A stretch of 64,000 nt of DNA. It comes from JAHEJJ01 sp965212205. Lineage in GTDB: Bacteria; Bacteroidota; Bacteroidia; Flavobacteriales; Flavobacteriaceae. A program made the translations under genes and the position numbers. Of the stretch, positions 17,844-27,305 are shown one piece after another. The notes under the pieces were generated by a model that did no database searches, was not told the DNA's origin, and saw only the letters and a list, made by a program, of their open reading frames with translations. The stretch lies in the NCBI GenBank assembly GCA_965212205.1, contig CBDBUX010000018.1:62001-126000 (forward strand). The letters are read 5' to 3'. Position 1 is the first letter of the stretch, and each line of letters begins with the position of its first letter.

Positions 17844-19162
17844 TAATCCTGCCGGAGTTTTTGAAGCGCTTCCACTACTGCCCCATGGGTGGCGGTGTGC
17901 TCCCTGAAATAATGCACAAGCGTTTTCTTCTCGTGGTCATTGGCGCCCATTTGATTGAGAATATTTAGGAGATGCATCTTCATATGCCCCTGTTGGATTC
18001 CTGTTGTCACCAGAGATCGCATGGCTGCAAAATTCTGGGCAAGACCCGCCACAGCTGCAATTTGCATCAATTCTTCTGCCGACGGATTTTGTAATATTTG
18101 AAGAGCGAGATTTACCAATGGATGAAGGCGTGTTAACCCTCCGACCGTACCAAGTGCAAGGGGGATCTCTATCCAAAATTTAAAAATTCCATTTTCAATG
18201 CTGGCATCTGTAAGGCTGGTGTAACTCCCGCCCCTGGCTGCATAGGCATGAATTCCGGCCTCTATTGCCCTGAAATCATTACCTGTTGCTAATACCACGG
18301 CGTCTATGCCGTTCATGATCCCTTTATTGTGTGTAACAGCTCGATAGGGCTCTGCCTGTGCAATCCTTACCGCCCGCACGATCTTTTCAGCAACTTCATC
18401 GGCGGTCATGGATTCCTCTTCATTGAGTTCCTGGACAGGACATGAGACTTCGGCCCTAACCAGGCAGTTGGGAACATAGTTTGAAAGAATGCTCATCACC
18501 ACCTCAATATCCCGTTCGTTCTGGTCAAAATCGGAATATTTCTGAGCTTCTCTAAGCATAGTTTTGGCAAATTGCTCCAGGCAGGAGTTGATAAAATTCG
18601 CTCCCATGGCGTCCTTGGTCTCAAAGGTTGCATGCAATTGAAAATAGTGTTCAATAGCCGAGCGTTTATCAACCAATACAATATCCTTTATGCCGCCTCC
18701 GCGTTTTACCATATTTTTAGTGATTCCTGCAGTGTCGTTCTTCAGGAAAGGAAGGATATATGTAAAAAATTTATGCAATTTCTGTGCATCTCCTTTATAG
18801 ATGAAATGCACCTGACCGATTTTTTCGGTGCCCAGTACCTTGGCATTGAAACCGCCTCTTTCTAACCAAAACTTGGCCGCCTTGCTGGCCGCCGCAACAA
18901 CCGAGCTTTCCTCAATTGCCATGGGGATGGCATATAGTTTACCATTGATCAGAAAATTGGGAGCGATACCCAATGGAAGGTAAAAATTACTAAGCGTATT
19001 CTCTATAAATTCATCATGGAGTTTCTGGAGCTCGGCATCGGAATGCCAATATGTCTGGAGGATCTCCTTTGTTTGTTCGGGTTTTAAAGTATAATTCCTG
19101 GCCACCCAATCGATCTTGTCTTCTTTGGAAAGTTTTGAAAATCCTTTGATGGGCTTAGCCAT
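17843..19162 (-). CDS. Hydroxymethylglutaryl-CoA reductase, class II (degradative-type fold)
   Basis: Interconverts HMG-CoA and mevalonate with NAD(P)H. In Bacteroidota the class II enzyme is used for isoprenoid synthesis. The protein is 439 residues from ATG 19162. KPIKGFSKLSKEDK is at the N-terminus, AIEESSVVAAASKAAKFW near 90, DAMGANFINSCLEQF near 185, HNKGIMNGIDAVVLATGND near 265 and GTVGGLTRLHPL near 340; the C-terminal FREHTATHG holds the probable catalytic His. An in-frame ATG at 19195 would extend it by 11 residues, but a perfect -7 element (19183-19190) lies inside that extension, so I prefer 19162. It overlaps the GHMP kinase start by one base. Confidence 0.93.
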   Translation of the reverse strand: MAKPIKGFSKLSKEDKIDWVARNYTLKPEQTKEILQTYWHSDAELQKLHDEFIENTLSNFYLPLGIAPNFLINGKLYAIPMAIEESSVVAAASKAAKFWLERGGFNAKVLGTEKIGQVHFIYKGDAQKLHKFFTYILPFLKNDTAGITKNMVKRGGGIKDIVLVDKRSAIEHYFQLHATFETKDAMGANFINSCLEQFAKTMLREAQKYSDFDQNERDIEVVMSILSNYVPNCLVRAEVSCPVQELNEEESMTADEVAEKIVRAVRIAQAEPYRAVTHNKGIMNGIDAVVLATGNDFRAIEAGIHAYAARGGSYTSLTDASIENGIFKFWIEIPLALGTVGGLTRLHPLVNLALQILQNPSAEELMQIAAVAGLAQNFAAMRSLVTTGIQQGHMKMHLLNILNQMGANDHEKKTLVHYFREHTATHGAVVEALQKLRQD

Positions 19163-19182
19163 AAATTGCGTTTTTCTGCCGC

Positions 19183-19190
19183 CAAAGATA
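19183..19190 (-). promoter_or_regulatory. -7 element upstream of HMG-CoA reductase
   Basis: TATCTTTG on the reverse strand, a perfect TAnnTTTG 21 bp before the chosen ATG. No good TTTG is seen at the expected -33 distance. Confidence 0.45.
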
Positions 19191-19320
19191 CGCATTACAA
19201 GGATATTATTCAGGAGGTTGCGCCGTAAGTGATCTCAAAGCAACAGGGCCTAATTATTCGAGATTAATACGCCATATTCGCAAAAATATTAGTAAACTTG
19301 GAAGATTTTATGCTGCATGT

Positions 19321-21487
19321 ATGACTAAACTTTTCCCTACTCTGCTCCTGGTAATGAGTATAGGTGTAATTGCCTGTGCTCAGAAAAAAAAGATTGAACT
19401 AAAAGAGATATGGGGAGGTGAATTTAGGACGGAAGGATTGGCCGCCCTGCGTTCTCTTCAAAATGGAAAAGAGTACACGGTTTTGAATTACGACAGTTCA
19501 CGGCGTCGGAGTTCTGTTGACAAATATTCCTACTCCACACTCGAAAAATCGGGTACCATCGTTTCTTCAGAAGACATTCCAGGCGTAAATTATTTTGCCA
19601 CTTACGACTTTAGTGCCGATGAACGGAGAGTATTGATTGCTACAGATGTTGAAAACATTTACAGACATTCTGCCCGGGCGATCTATTATCTCTATGACCT
19701 CAACTCAGGATCAGCGTTCAGGATAGCTGATGACAAAGTTCGGGAGCCCCTGCTTTCACCTGATGGAAATAAGATCGCTTATGTAAAGGAGAATAATATC
19801 TTTCTCCTGGATCTCGAATCGGAGGAGACCCTCAAGATTACCCACGATGGAAAAATAAACAGCATTATCAATGGGGTGGCAGATTGGGTTTATGAAGAGG
19901 AGTTTAGCTTTACCAGAGCTTTTTCCTGGAATTCCGATAGCTCAAAAATCGCTTTCCTACGTTTCGATGAGACCGAAGTGCCCGAATTCTCTATGGATGT
20001 TTATGGCAAAAATCTTTATCCCTACCCCCATAAATTTAAATATCCGAAAGCAGGAGAAAAGAATGCGGAGGTTAGTCTGCATATTTATGATGTAGCCCAG
20101 GGTAAAACTTCTGAGATCGGCCTGCCAGACGCTTATTACATCCCGCGGATCAAGTGGATGAGCAACCCGAACCTGCTTAGCGTACAAACGCTTAACCGTC
20201 ACCAGAATCAATTAAAATTGGAGAAGGTAAACAGCGAAGTGAATGTGGTAAGCACACTGCTCGTTGAAAAAGATGATGCATATACAGATGTGAACGATGA
20301 ATTAACCTTTCTGCCCGACGACAGTTTTATATGGAGCTCTGAACGCGACGGCTATAAGCATCTTTACCATTACAACAATGAAGGTCGGGTTCTCAACCAG
20401 TTATCCGAGGGCCCCTGGGAAGTCACCAGCTATTATGGCTATGACCCTGGTACGAAGAGAGTGTATTACCAGTCTACCGAAAACGGTTCCATAAACAGGG
20501 ATGTCTATAGTGTAAAGATCAACGGAAGGTCTAAAAAAAGGCTTAGTACCGGAGAAGGTTCCAACGCCGCCCAGTTCAGTGCAGACTACACCTATTATAT
20601 CAATACTTTTTCAAATGCCACCACCCCCTATCGATATAGCCTGCACAAATCGGAGGATGGGGAGCTGTTGAAAGAAATCAAAAACAACGTTGCCTTAACG
20701 GATAAATTGAAAGACTATCTGCTAGGGCCAAAAGAATTTTCCACTATCGATATTAATGGGTATCAGCTAAATATGTGGATGATAAAACCACACGATTTCG
20801 ATTCTGCTAAAAAATATCCTTTACTGCTCTACCAGTACAGTGGGCCTGGATCCCAACAAGTAGCCAACCGCTGGATGAGTTCCAATGACTACTGGCACCA
20901 AATGCTGGCTTCCGAAGGCTATGTAGTGGTATGTATCGATGGCAGGGGAACCGGTTACAAGGGAAGAGATTTCAAAAAAATCACCTATTTGAACCTGGTA
21001 AAATATGAAACGGAAGACCAGATCTCGGCAGCCAAAATACTCAGTGAACTGCCCTATATAGATAAAGACCGAACAGGAATCTGGGGATGGAGCTTTGGCG
21101 GGCATATGGCGACCAACTGCCTATTGAAAGGGAACGATACATTTGAAATGGCTATTGCCGTAGCTCCTGTAACCAGCTGGCGCTTTTATGACACTATTTA
21201 TACCGAACGCTTTATGCGTACCCCTGAGGAGAATCCGGATGGGTACGATGACAACTCACCATTTAATTACCCTGAACTCCTTAAAGGCAAATATTTGTTG
21301 GTACACGGTTCAGGAGACGATAATGTACATGTTCAGAATTCTATGAGGATGATCGAGGCCCTTGATCCAGGCGAATAAACCTTTTGAATGGGCCATCTAC
21401 CCTGATAAAAACCACGGTATATACGGAGGAAATACCAGGCTTCATCTTTATAGCAAAATGACCAATTTCATAAAGAAAAACTTATAA
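19321..21487 (+). pseudogene. Dipeptidyl peptidase IV (S9B), frameshifted near its 3' end
   Basis: A secreted serine exopeptidase that removes X-Pro dipeptides. A signal peptide (LLLVMSIGVIACAQ) is followed by a beta-propeller domain with VADWVYEEEF (substrate N-terminus-binding Glu pair) near residue 185. The alpha/beta hydrolase domain has Ser591 (WGWSFGGHM) and Asp666 (GSGDDNVH). The frame then stops at 21376-21378 after IEALDPGE. Removing one base near 21364 gives IEALIQANKPFEWAIYPDKN and then HGIYGG, with the catalytic His codon at 21413 and stop at 21485-21487. As written, the His is lost and the enzyme would be inactive. It is followed by two peptide transporters. An assembly error is quite possible. 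Confidence 0.88.
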
Positions 21488-21502
21488 CAAACCTAGCTAA
21501 TT

Positions 21503-22870
21503 ATGAATTCAACTGTAAAACCAGCACATAAGAAAGAACTATTCGGGCATCCGGTTGGGCTCTATACCTTGTTTTTCACAGAGATGTGGGAGCGATTCTC
21601 TTACTATGGTATGCGAGCCATCCTGGTCCTTTATCTGGTAACCCAGACCACCGATCAGAATGCCGGACTGGGATGGACTAATGCGGAGGCACTTTCTCTC
21701 TATGGTTGGTACACCATGCTGGTCTATGTGGCCTCAATTCCAGGAGGAGTTATCGCCGACAGGTTATTAGGACAAAAAAAGGCGGTCATCTGGGGGGCTG
21801 TATTACTTGTGATTGGCCATAGCGTTCTCGCAATTGAAGAAATGTGGGCCTTTTTTACCGGTCTTGCTTTTATTGTAGCGGGTGTAGGGATGTTAAAACC
21901 TAATATATCTACAATGGTAGGAGGCCTATACAAAACGGGTGATATTCGGCGAGATAAAGGTTTTACTATATTTTATATCGGTATCAATGTAGGTGCGTTT
22001 CTTTCGAGCCTTATAGTTGGCTATGTAGGCGAAGTGTACGGATGGCATTACGGTTTTGGCCTTGCAGGTATTTGTATGTTCTTTGGCCTCATACAGTTTT
22101 TGTATGGAAGAAAATACCTTGTAGGGGTTGGTGATTATTTGGGTAAATCTGATAACGAAGAAGACCGTGAGGCCCTCAAAAGACCACTTACGAAAATTGA
22201 AAAGGACCGGGTTATTGTTCTAATACTCTCCTTCCTTATGGTGATCGTTTTCTTCGGTGCTTTTGAACAAGCCGGAGGACTGATGAACATATTTGCCAAG
22301 GATTATACGAATAGAATGCTCTTTGGCTGGGAAGTGCCCGCTTCCTGGTTTCAATCTTTAAACGCTTTCTTTATTATTACGCTGGGTACAGCAGTGGCTG
22401 CATATTGGGCCAGAAGGAAGTTAAAGGGGAAGCAGGCTTCATCGCTTTTTAAAATGATCATGGGACTCATTATAATGGGTACAGGCTTCTTATTCATGAC
22501 AGCGGCCACAGCTCAGTATGAGAGCTCAGGAACCTCAGCAATGTACTGGTTGGTGTTGGCTTATCTCTTCCATACGGTTGGCGAATTAAGCCTTTCCCCG
22601 GTTTCGCTTTCATTTGTCACTAAACTGGCTCCTGCAAAATACGCCTCCCTAATGATGGGACTTTATTTTGCGACTACAGGACTAGGCAACAAAGTCGCCG
22701 GCTTATTAGGTGAATCGGCATCTACATTTGGGGAGTATACCGTCTTTACTGGAATAGCATGTTTTTGTATTCTTTTCGGATTGCTCATCTGGGCCTTTTT
22801 CAAAAAACTCCAGGTTCTTACTCATGGGGCCGAAGATGATGAGCGAGTAATTTCTTCGTCAGAAGAATAG
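21503..22870 (+). CDS. POT-family proton-dependent oligopeptide transporter (first copy)
   Basis: A 455-residue 12-TM MFS protein of the POT/PTR2 family, importing di- and tripeptides with protons. The E-x-x-E-R-F motif (FTEMWERFSYYGMRAIL) is near residue 21, and the PTR2 signature FYIGINVGAFLSSLIVGY near 154 follows DKGFTI. HTVGELSLSPVSLSFVTKL near 355 holds the conserved Glu of TM10. It starts 16 bp after the restored stop of DPP IV and is followed by a second POT gene, so released X-Pro dipeptides could be taken up directly. Confidence 0.94.
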   Translation: MNSTVKPAHKKELFGHPVGLYTLFFTEMWERFSYYGMRAILVLYLVTQTTDQNAGLGWTNAEALSLYGWYTMLVYVASIPGGVIADRLLGQKKAVIWGAVLLVIGHSVLAIEEMWAFFTGLAFIVAGVGMLKPNISTMVGGLYKTGDIRRDKGFTIFYIGINVGAFLSSLIVGYVGEVYGWHYGFGLAGICMFFGLIQFLYGRKYLVGVGDYLGKSDNEEDREALKRPLTKIEKDRVIVLILSFLMVIVFFGAFEQAGGLMNIFAKDYTNRMLFGWEVPASWFQSLNAFFIITLGTAVAAYWARRKLKGKQASSLFKMIMGLIIMGTGFLFMTAATAQYESSGTSAMYWLVLAYLFHTVGELSLSPVSLSFVTKLAPAKYASLMMGLYFATTGLGNKVAGLLGESASTFGEYTVFTGIACFCILFGLLIWAFFKKLQVLTHGAEDDERVISSSEE

Positions 22871-22914
22871 AACATTTTTATAAAAATGACCAACCTAACC
22901 CGTAAAAACTGAAA

Positions 22915-24684
22915 ATGATGAACACCGATATAGAAAACCTTTTTAAAGATAAAGTTCTGGGACATCCCGCAGGATTAATGGTGCTTTTCTTTACTGAAAT
23001 GTGGGAGCGATTTTCATTCTACGGAATGCGTATCCTCCTTGTTTTATTCCTGACAGCCCCGTTGTTAAGCGATAATCCGGGCTGGGAATGGCCTAGAGAA
23101 CACGCCCTGTCGTTAATTGGCACATATGCCTCCCTCCTTTACCTTACACCGATTATTGGCGGATATATCGCTGATAAGATCACCGGATATCGGTTAGCAG
23201 TGGTCATCGGGTGTATTATTATGACGCTCGGGCACGCTTCTATGGCGCTCGAGACCACCTTTTCGTTTTATGCCGGACTGGCATTGCTCGTAATAGGAAC
23301 AGGATTTTTTAAACCCAATATCACTTCGATAATTTCTGAAATGTACAAGGGGAAGGAGTCTAAAAAAGATGGCGCCTATACCCTGTTTTATATGGGCGTG
23401 AATGCAGGAGCATTTTTCGGTATGATGTTGTGCGGTTACCTTGCTGAGAACATAGGCTGGTCCTGGGGATTTGGTCTTGCAGGGATCTTTATGTTTTTGG
23501 GGATGTTGCAGTTCCTACTGGCCAAAAATCTTTTCGGATCCATCGGTGCACCCCCTTCAAAATTGTCGGCAGAACAGATAGAATCCGATAAACAGGAAGC
23601 CTCCGAAGGCGGTGAAGAAAAACTGAACCCATTTACTCAGACAGACTATATTTTGATTATTCTAGCTGCTCTTGCTGGAATTCTATACCTGTTTAACGAC
23701 CCTCTTGAAAAGATAGGAAATATCAACCTCCTTCCTTTCGAGCTAGGCGGACTGGGTGGTTCTAATATTGTGGTTCTGGCCGGTCTTGCCTTGTTCCTGG
23801 TGCTGGTGATATCAAGGGTGTCGCGCTATTCTAAAGTGATCAGAGAGCGGATCATCGCTGTGGCGATCTTTGGCCTTTTTACAGTGTTTTTCTTTGCCGC
23901 CTTTGAACAATCTCTGGGTTCGATGACTTTGTTCGCGCGCGATTACACCAACCGGGAGCTAGTGGGCTCATCTGCGATGATATTTAAGGTTGTAGATGCC
24001 CTGCTCACGACCGTACCCTTAATGATTATAACCTGGGTACTTTATCTGCTGTTCAAAAAAACCTATTCAAAAATCGGGTTGTCTAATATTGTTCTGGCGC
24101 TCGCATTTATCGGAATATGGTCTTTGGTAATTTACCGGATTGTAGATAAATTTTCACAGGAAGGGAACCAGATCGAAGCCACCTGGTTTGGTATCTTGAA
24201 TTCATTTTTTATCATAACACTGGCGCCATTTTTCACACGTTGGTGGGAAAGTAAATACAACCCCAGTGCTGCAGTAAAATACGCACTTGGCCTGATACTT
24301 TTAGGGCTTGGTTTTGCGGTGCTCGCCTATGGTTCGGCTGGTATACCCCAGGGTTCAAAAACGGCTTCGGTAAGCATGATATTTCTGATATTTGCCTATC
24401 TTCTGCATACCATGGGAGAGCTTTGTCTATCGCCCGTGGGCTTATCCTATCTCAGCAAACTGGTTCCGGCCCGGATGATCGGGTTTATGTTCGGTATCTG
24501 GTACCTGGCGATCGCAATTGGCCAGAAAGCTGCGGGAACGCTTGGAGGTATGATCGATAAGATCAGCGAACAATATTCCTTATCGACATTTTTCCTGATG
24601 TTTACACTCGTACCCATAGCCGTAGGACTTATCTCTATGCTGTTAAATCCGGTGCTAAAAAGGCTTATGCACGGGGTGCGTTAG
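22915..24684 (+). CDS. POT-family oligopeptide transporter (second, longer copy)
   Basis: A 589-residue paralogue of the preceding transporter. TEMWERFSFYGMRILL, LFYMGVNAGAFFGMMLCGYL and HTMGELCLSPVGLSYLSKL are in the same order. It is longer because of an inserted segment after TM6 (about residues 215-310: a charged loop EQIESDKQEASEGGEEK, then extra hydrophobic segments), as in larger POT subtypes with extra helices. The stop is 1 bp from the stop of the convergent comEC gene, leaving no room for a separate terminator. Probably an operon with the first copy (44-bp gap) and DPP IV. Confidence 0.94.
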   Translation: MMNTDIENLFKDKVLGHPAGLMVLFFTEMWERFSFYGMRILLVLFLTAPLLSDNPGWEWPREHALSLIGTYASLLYLTPIIGGYIADKITGYRLAVVIGCIIMTLGHASMALETTFSFYAGLALLVIGTGFFKPNITSIISEMYKGKESKKDGAYTLFYMGVNAGAFFGMMLCGYLAENIGWSWGFGLAGIFMFLGMLQFLLAKNLFGSIGAPPSKLSAEQIESDKQEASEGGEEKLNPFTQTDYILIILAALAGILYLFNDPLEKIGNINLLPFELGGLGGSNIVVLAGLALFLVLVISRVSRYSKVIRERIIAVAIFGLFTVFFFAAFEQSLGSMTLFARDYTNRELVGSSAMIFKVVDALLTTVPLMIITWVLYLLFKKTYSKIGLSNIVLALAFIGIWSLVIYRIVDKFSQEGNQIEATWFGILNSFFIITLAPFFTRWWESKYNPSAAVKYALGLILLGLGFAVLAYGSAGIPQGSKTASVSMIFLIFAYLLHTMGELCLSPVGLSYLSKLVPARMIGFMFGIWYLAIAIGQKAAGTLGGMIDKISEQYSLSTFFLMFTLVPIAVGLISMLLNPVLKRLMHGVR

Positions 24685-24685
24685 T

Positions 24686-26710
24686 CTATTTCAATTCGAA
24701 ACTGATCGCACCATCGGCGGCCGTATTGTGAAAGGAGATACCCTGCTGCATGCAACTTCGTTTCCAGCGAGCAACAAAACTGTTATAATTACTGCCGTCG
24801 GCGATGACTAAAGCCGGCCGATGTTCCAGTAAATAGCGATCCAGATTGATTTTGGGTGATCCAGAGAGCAACAGGACATCGATTTCGGATAATAGCGAGA
24901 GATTAAAATGATCCTTGTCTATAATTACAAGCCTTCCTTGATTCAGGGAATATACATTAGCCAATGAATCTATGCTTTCAGAGAAGATGTGCAGATTAGC
25001 CCTGTAATCATCTAACAAGCGACGGGCTTTATCCGGATAATCCGTTATGGCCTGAAGATATGTGCCGCTTTGGTACAAAAGCACGGTGGCACCAATGGTA
25101 TGAGACAAGGTAAGCTGCTTGGTTTTCATCGTCTGTAACAGGCTGCAGTGATTCCATATTTGAATGGCCAAAAAAATTAATAGTAAAGACATGAATCTTC
25201 TGGGCTGAAATCGATGAATCAGCCTTAGCACAAAAACCATCAGCATGATGGTCAGGATGAGATGATAGGGATCAAAATAAATATCTTTTATCAAAAAGGT
25301 TTGCCGACCGGCGATCCAGGCCACGGTTTCATTCATGGCCAGAATTAAACCATCGAGCAGGCTGATAAGAAAAACAGGCACCATCTCGATTATGGATAAA
25401 AACACCACGAGGAAACCCATTCCGAGAATGATTCCCAGGAAAGGAACTACAATAAGGTTAGAGAGAAAAAATAGACCCGGGAATTGATGAAAATAGTATA
25501 GCAACAAAGGGAGGATTCCTATCTGAGCTGCCAGCCCGACTGAAAACAATTGCCAGATTTTTTTGAATATCATCTGTTTGGGCGTCCAGTATGTCATCAA
25601 TTTAGGGTATACCCATAATATCGAAAATACGGCCCCGTAACTCAGTTGGAATCCGACCTGGAAGAGCAGAAGCGGATCGATCACCAAAAGGATAAAGAAC
25701 ATCGAAAGTGCAAGGATGTTAAAGGAGCTACCGGGCCTGTTCAAATAAAGGGCATAGGCCAAAAAAGAGAACATTGTGACCGCCCTTATTACCGAGGCTG
25801 AAAAGCCTGCTAAAAAAGCAAAGCCCCAAAGCAATAGCACACAAAGCAACAGTTTTAATGACTTTCCTCCCCGAATACGCTCCAGAGGTTTTAATACATA
25901 CTGGAGGAAGAGTAGAATAACGCCAACATGCAGACCGGAAACAGCCAATATATGTAGCGCTCCGGCTTCCTTGTAGTTCCGCTGTACATTAACGCTGATA
26001 TCTTTACGATAACCCAAAACCAATGCCTTTATAATAGATAGTTCTGAGGTGCCGAAAGGCAGTCGCTGAAGCCGTTCAATGATTTCTCGTCTTGCCCGTT
26101 CGGCCCAACCGGAAATGCTGCCAGGCTGTCGTGAAGTGATCAGGAAGTTGCTCCTTGTCAATTGAATCTGATGATCTATTCCCAGATGATTGAGATATTT
26201 TTTGTAATTGAATTGATAGGGGTTCCCAGGGGGGCTTATTTCGTGGAGCGGAGCCCAGACCATTAATTCGTCATCTACATGTAATGTATCGGGTATAGAA
26301 TTAAGTTTTACCCGACAAAGAATTCTGCCTCCCGAATGAAGCTGATCCATAACTTCCACATTTGCGATATATCTTCGGTAATATGCAGTAGACTTTAATT
26401 CCTCTTTTATTTTTAGCTTCCATAGATGCGACTGATTTTTTGCATTAAAATCGATTTGATCTGTATATCGGAACGCCCCATGTACACTGATCGATGACAT
26501 GCCGATAAAAATGGCAGCCAAGGCAATACAAACTCCAATTACAGACTTCTCTTTGAGCTGGATAACAAATTGCAGGAAGCCGATTATCGCAAGTGATATG
26601 ATCGTCAAAAGAAACACCGCAATGGGCTGTACCTGCAGAAAATAACCCATAAGAATCCCAATCACCAGGAAGACCGTGAGTTTGACGACAACAAATTGAA
26701 GAAGGTTCAT
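24686..26710 (-). CDS. ComEC/Rec2-family DNA-uptake membrane protein
   Basis: A 674-residue protein with domains in order: N-terminal TM segments and a DUF4131-like soluble domain (residues 1-215), then the Competence core with the signature ILAVSGLHVGVILLFLQY near 253 and about eight TM segments to 505. The C-terminal domain of about 150 residues resembles the end of the ComEC metallo-beta-lactamase domain (VLLLSGSPKINLDRYL, DGAISFELK) but lacks any HxHxDH motif. ComEC forms the inner-membrane channel for single-stranded DNA in transformation. The NlpC gene lies 1 bp upstream on the same strand. Function is plausible; competence itself is not shown. Confidence 0.88.
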   Translation of the reverse strand: MNLLQFVVVKLTVFLVIGILMGYFLQVQPIAVFLLTIISLAIIGFLQFVIQLKEKSVIGVCIALAAIFIGMSSISVHGAFRYTDQIDFNAKNQSHLWKLKIKEELKSTAYYRRYIANVEVMDQLHSGGRILCRVKLNSIPDTLHVDDELMVWAPLHEISPPGNPYQFNYKKYLNHLGIDHQIQLTRSNFLITSRQPGSISGWAERARREIIERLQRLPFGTSELSIIKALVLGYRKDISVNVQRNYKEAGALHILAVSGLHVGVILLFLQYVLKPLERIRGGKSLKLLLCVLLLWGFAFLAGFSASVIRAVTMFSFLAYALYLNRPGSSFNILALSMFFILLVIDPLLLFQVGFQLSYGAVFSILWVYPKLMTYWTPKQMIFKKIWQLFSVGLAAQIGILPLLLYYFHQFPGLFFLSNLIVVPFLGIILGMGFLVVFLSIIEMVPVFLISLLDGLILAMNETVAWIAGRQTFLIKDIYFDPYHLILTIMLMVFVLRLIHRFQPRRFMSLLLIFLAIQIWNHCSLLQTMKTKQLTLSHTIGATVLLYQSGTYLQAITDYPDKARRLLDDYRANLHIFSESIDSLANVYSLNQGRLVIIDKDHFNLSLLSEIDVLLLSGSPKINLDRYLLEHRPALVIADGSNYNSFVARWKRSCMQQGISFHNTAADGAISFELK

Positions 26711-26711
26711 A

Positions 26712-27272
26712 TCATAGTACTCTGGTCGCCTTTATAAAGGAAAGGTTCCAGAATCCTTCTCTTAAGGAAGAGACGATGACGCCTCTCGAAGAGGTAGAAT
26801 GGATAAACTTAATCTCATCCTTTTCTACAGATACTACCAGACCCACATGGTTAATTCGCTTTCCCTTGCGGGAAGTTTTGAAAAACAGAAGATCACCTTT
26901 CCTTACCTTGTTCAGGCGGATACGTTTTCCTTCCCCTGCCATTTCGTGCGATACACGTGGTAAATCGACTTCGTTCTTACCAAATGAAACGAAAAGCAAT
27001 CCCGAGCAGTCCATACCCTGTGCCGAAGTACCTCCGTATTTATACCTTACGCCAGAGTAGGTGAGTGCAGTATTGATAATCTCGTCGGCCTTATCGGTTG
27101 TTCCTGCTTCGGGGACTTCCACCTTATCTGTAGTACTTTCGTCTGGTGGAGTTTCAGTATCCTCGGTTGCTTCAACCGTTACGCTTCTCGATTTGCCATA
27201 GGTGGTCTTTTTCTTAACAATGCAGTTGCTAAGAGAAAGGGCTAAGATCAGGAACAGAATTTTACGGGCCAT
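26712..27272 (-). CDS. NlpC/P60-family peptidoglycan hydrolase lipoprotein
   Basis: A 186-residue lipoprotein: SPII signal with Cys17 (LSLSNC), an acidic Thr/Glu linker (residues 30-62) and an NlpC/P60 domain (64-186). The catalytic triad is visible as Cys89 (GMDCSG), His142 (INHVGLV) and His158 (FIHSTS). It cleaves peptide cross-links or stem peptides in the periplasm, most often D-Glu-meso-DAP. It lies 1 bp upstream of comEC on the same strand, so the two are probably one transcript; the pairing may reflect passage of DNA through the wall, but this is inference. Confidence 0.92.
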   Translation of the reverse strand: MARKILFLILALSLSNCIVKKKTTYGKSRSVTVEATEDTETPPDESTTDKVEVPEAGTTDKADEIINTALTYSGVRYKYGGTSAQGMDCSGLLFVSFGKNEVDLPRVSHEMAGEGKRIRLNKVRKGDLLFFKTSRKGKRINHVGLVVSVEKDEIKFIHSTSSRGVIVSSLREGFWNLSFIKATRVL

Positions 27273-27305
27273 CCAAGTATGTTAGTCATATCCTGGATAT
27301 CAAAT

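Noticed and set aside
21360..21370. Programmed +1 frameshift in the DPP IV gene
   Set aside because: There is no stop or rare codon in the A-site, and no RF2-type CTTTGA; a simple one-base insertion explains the data better.
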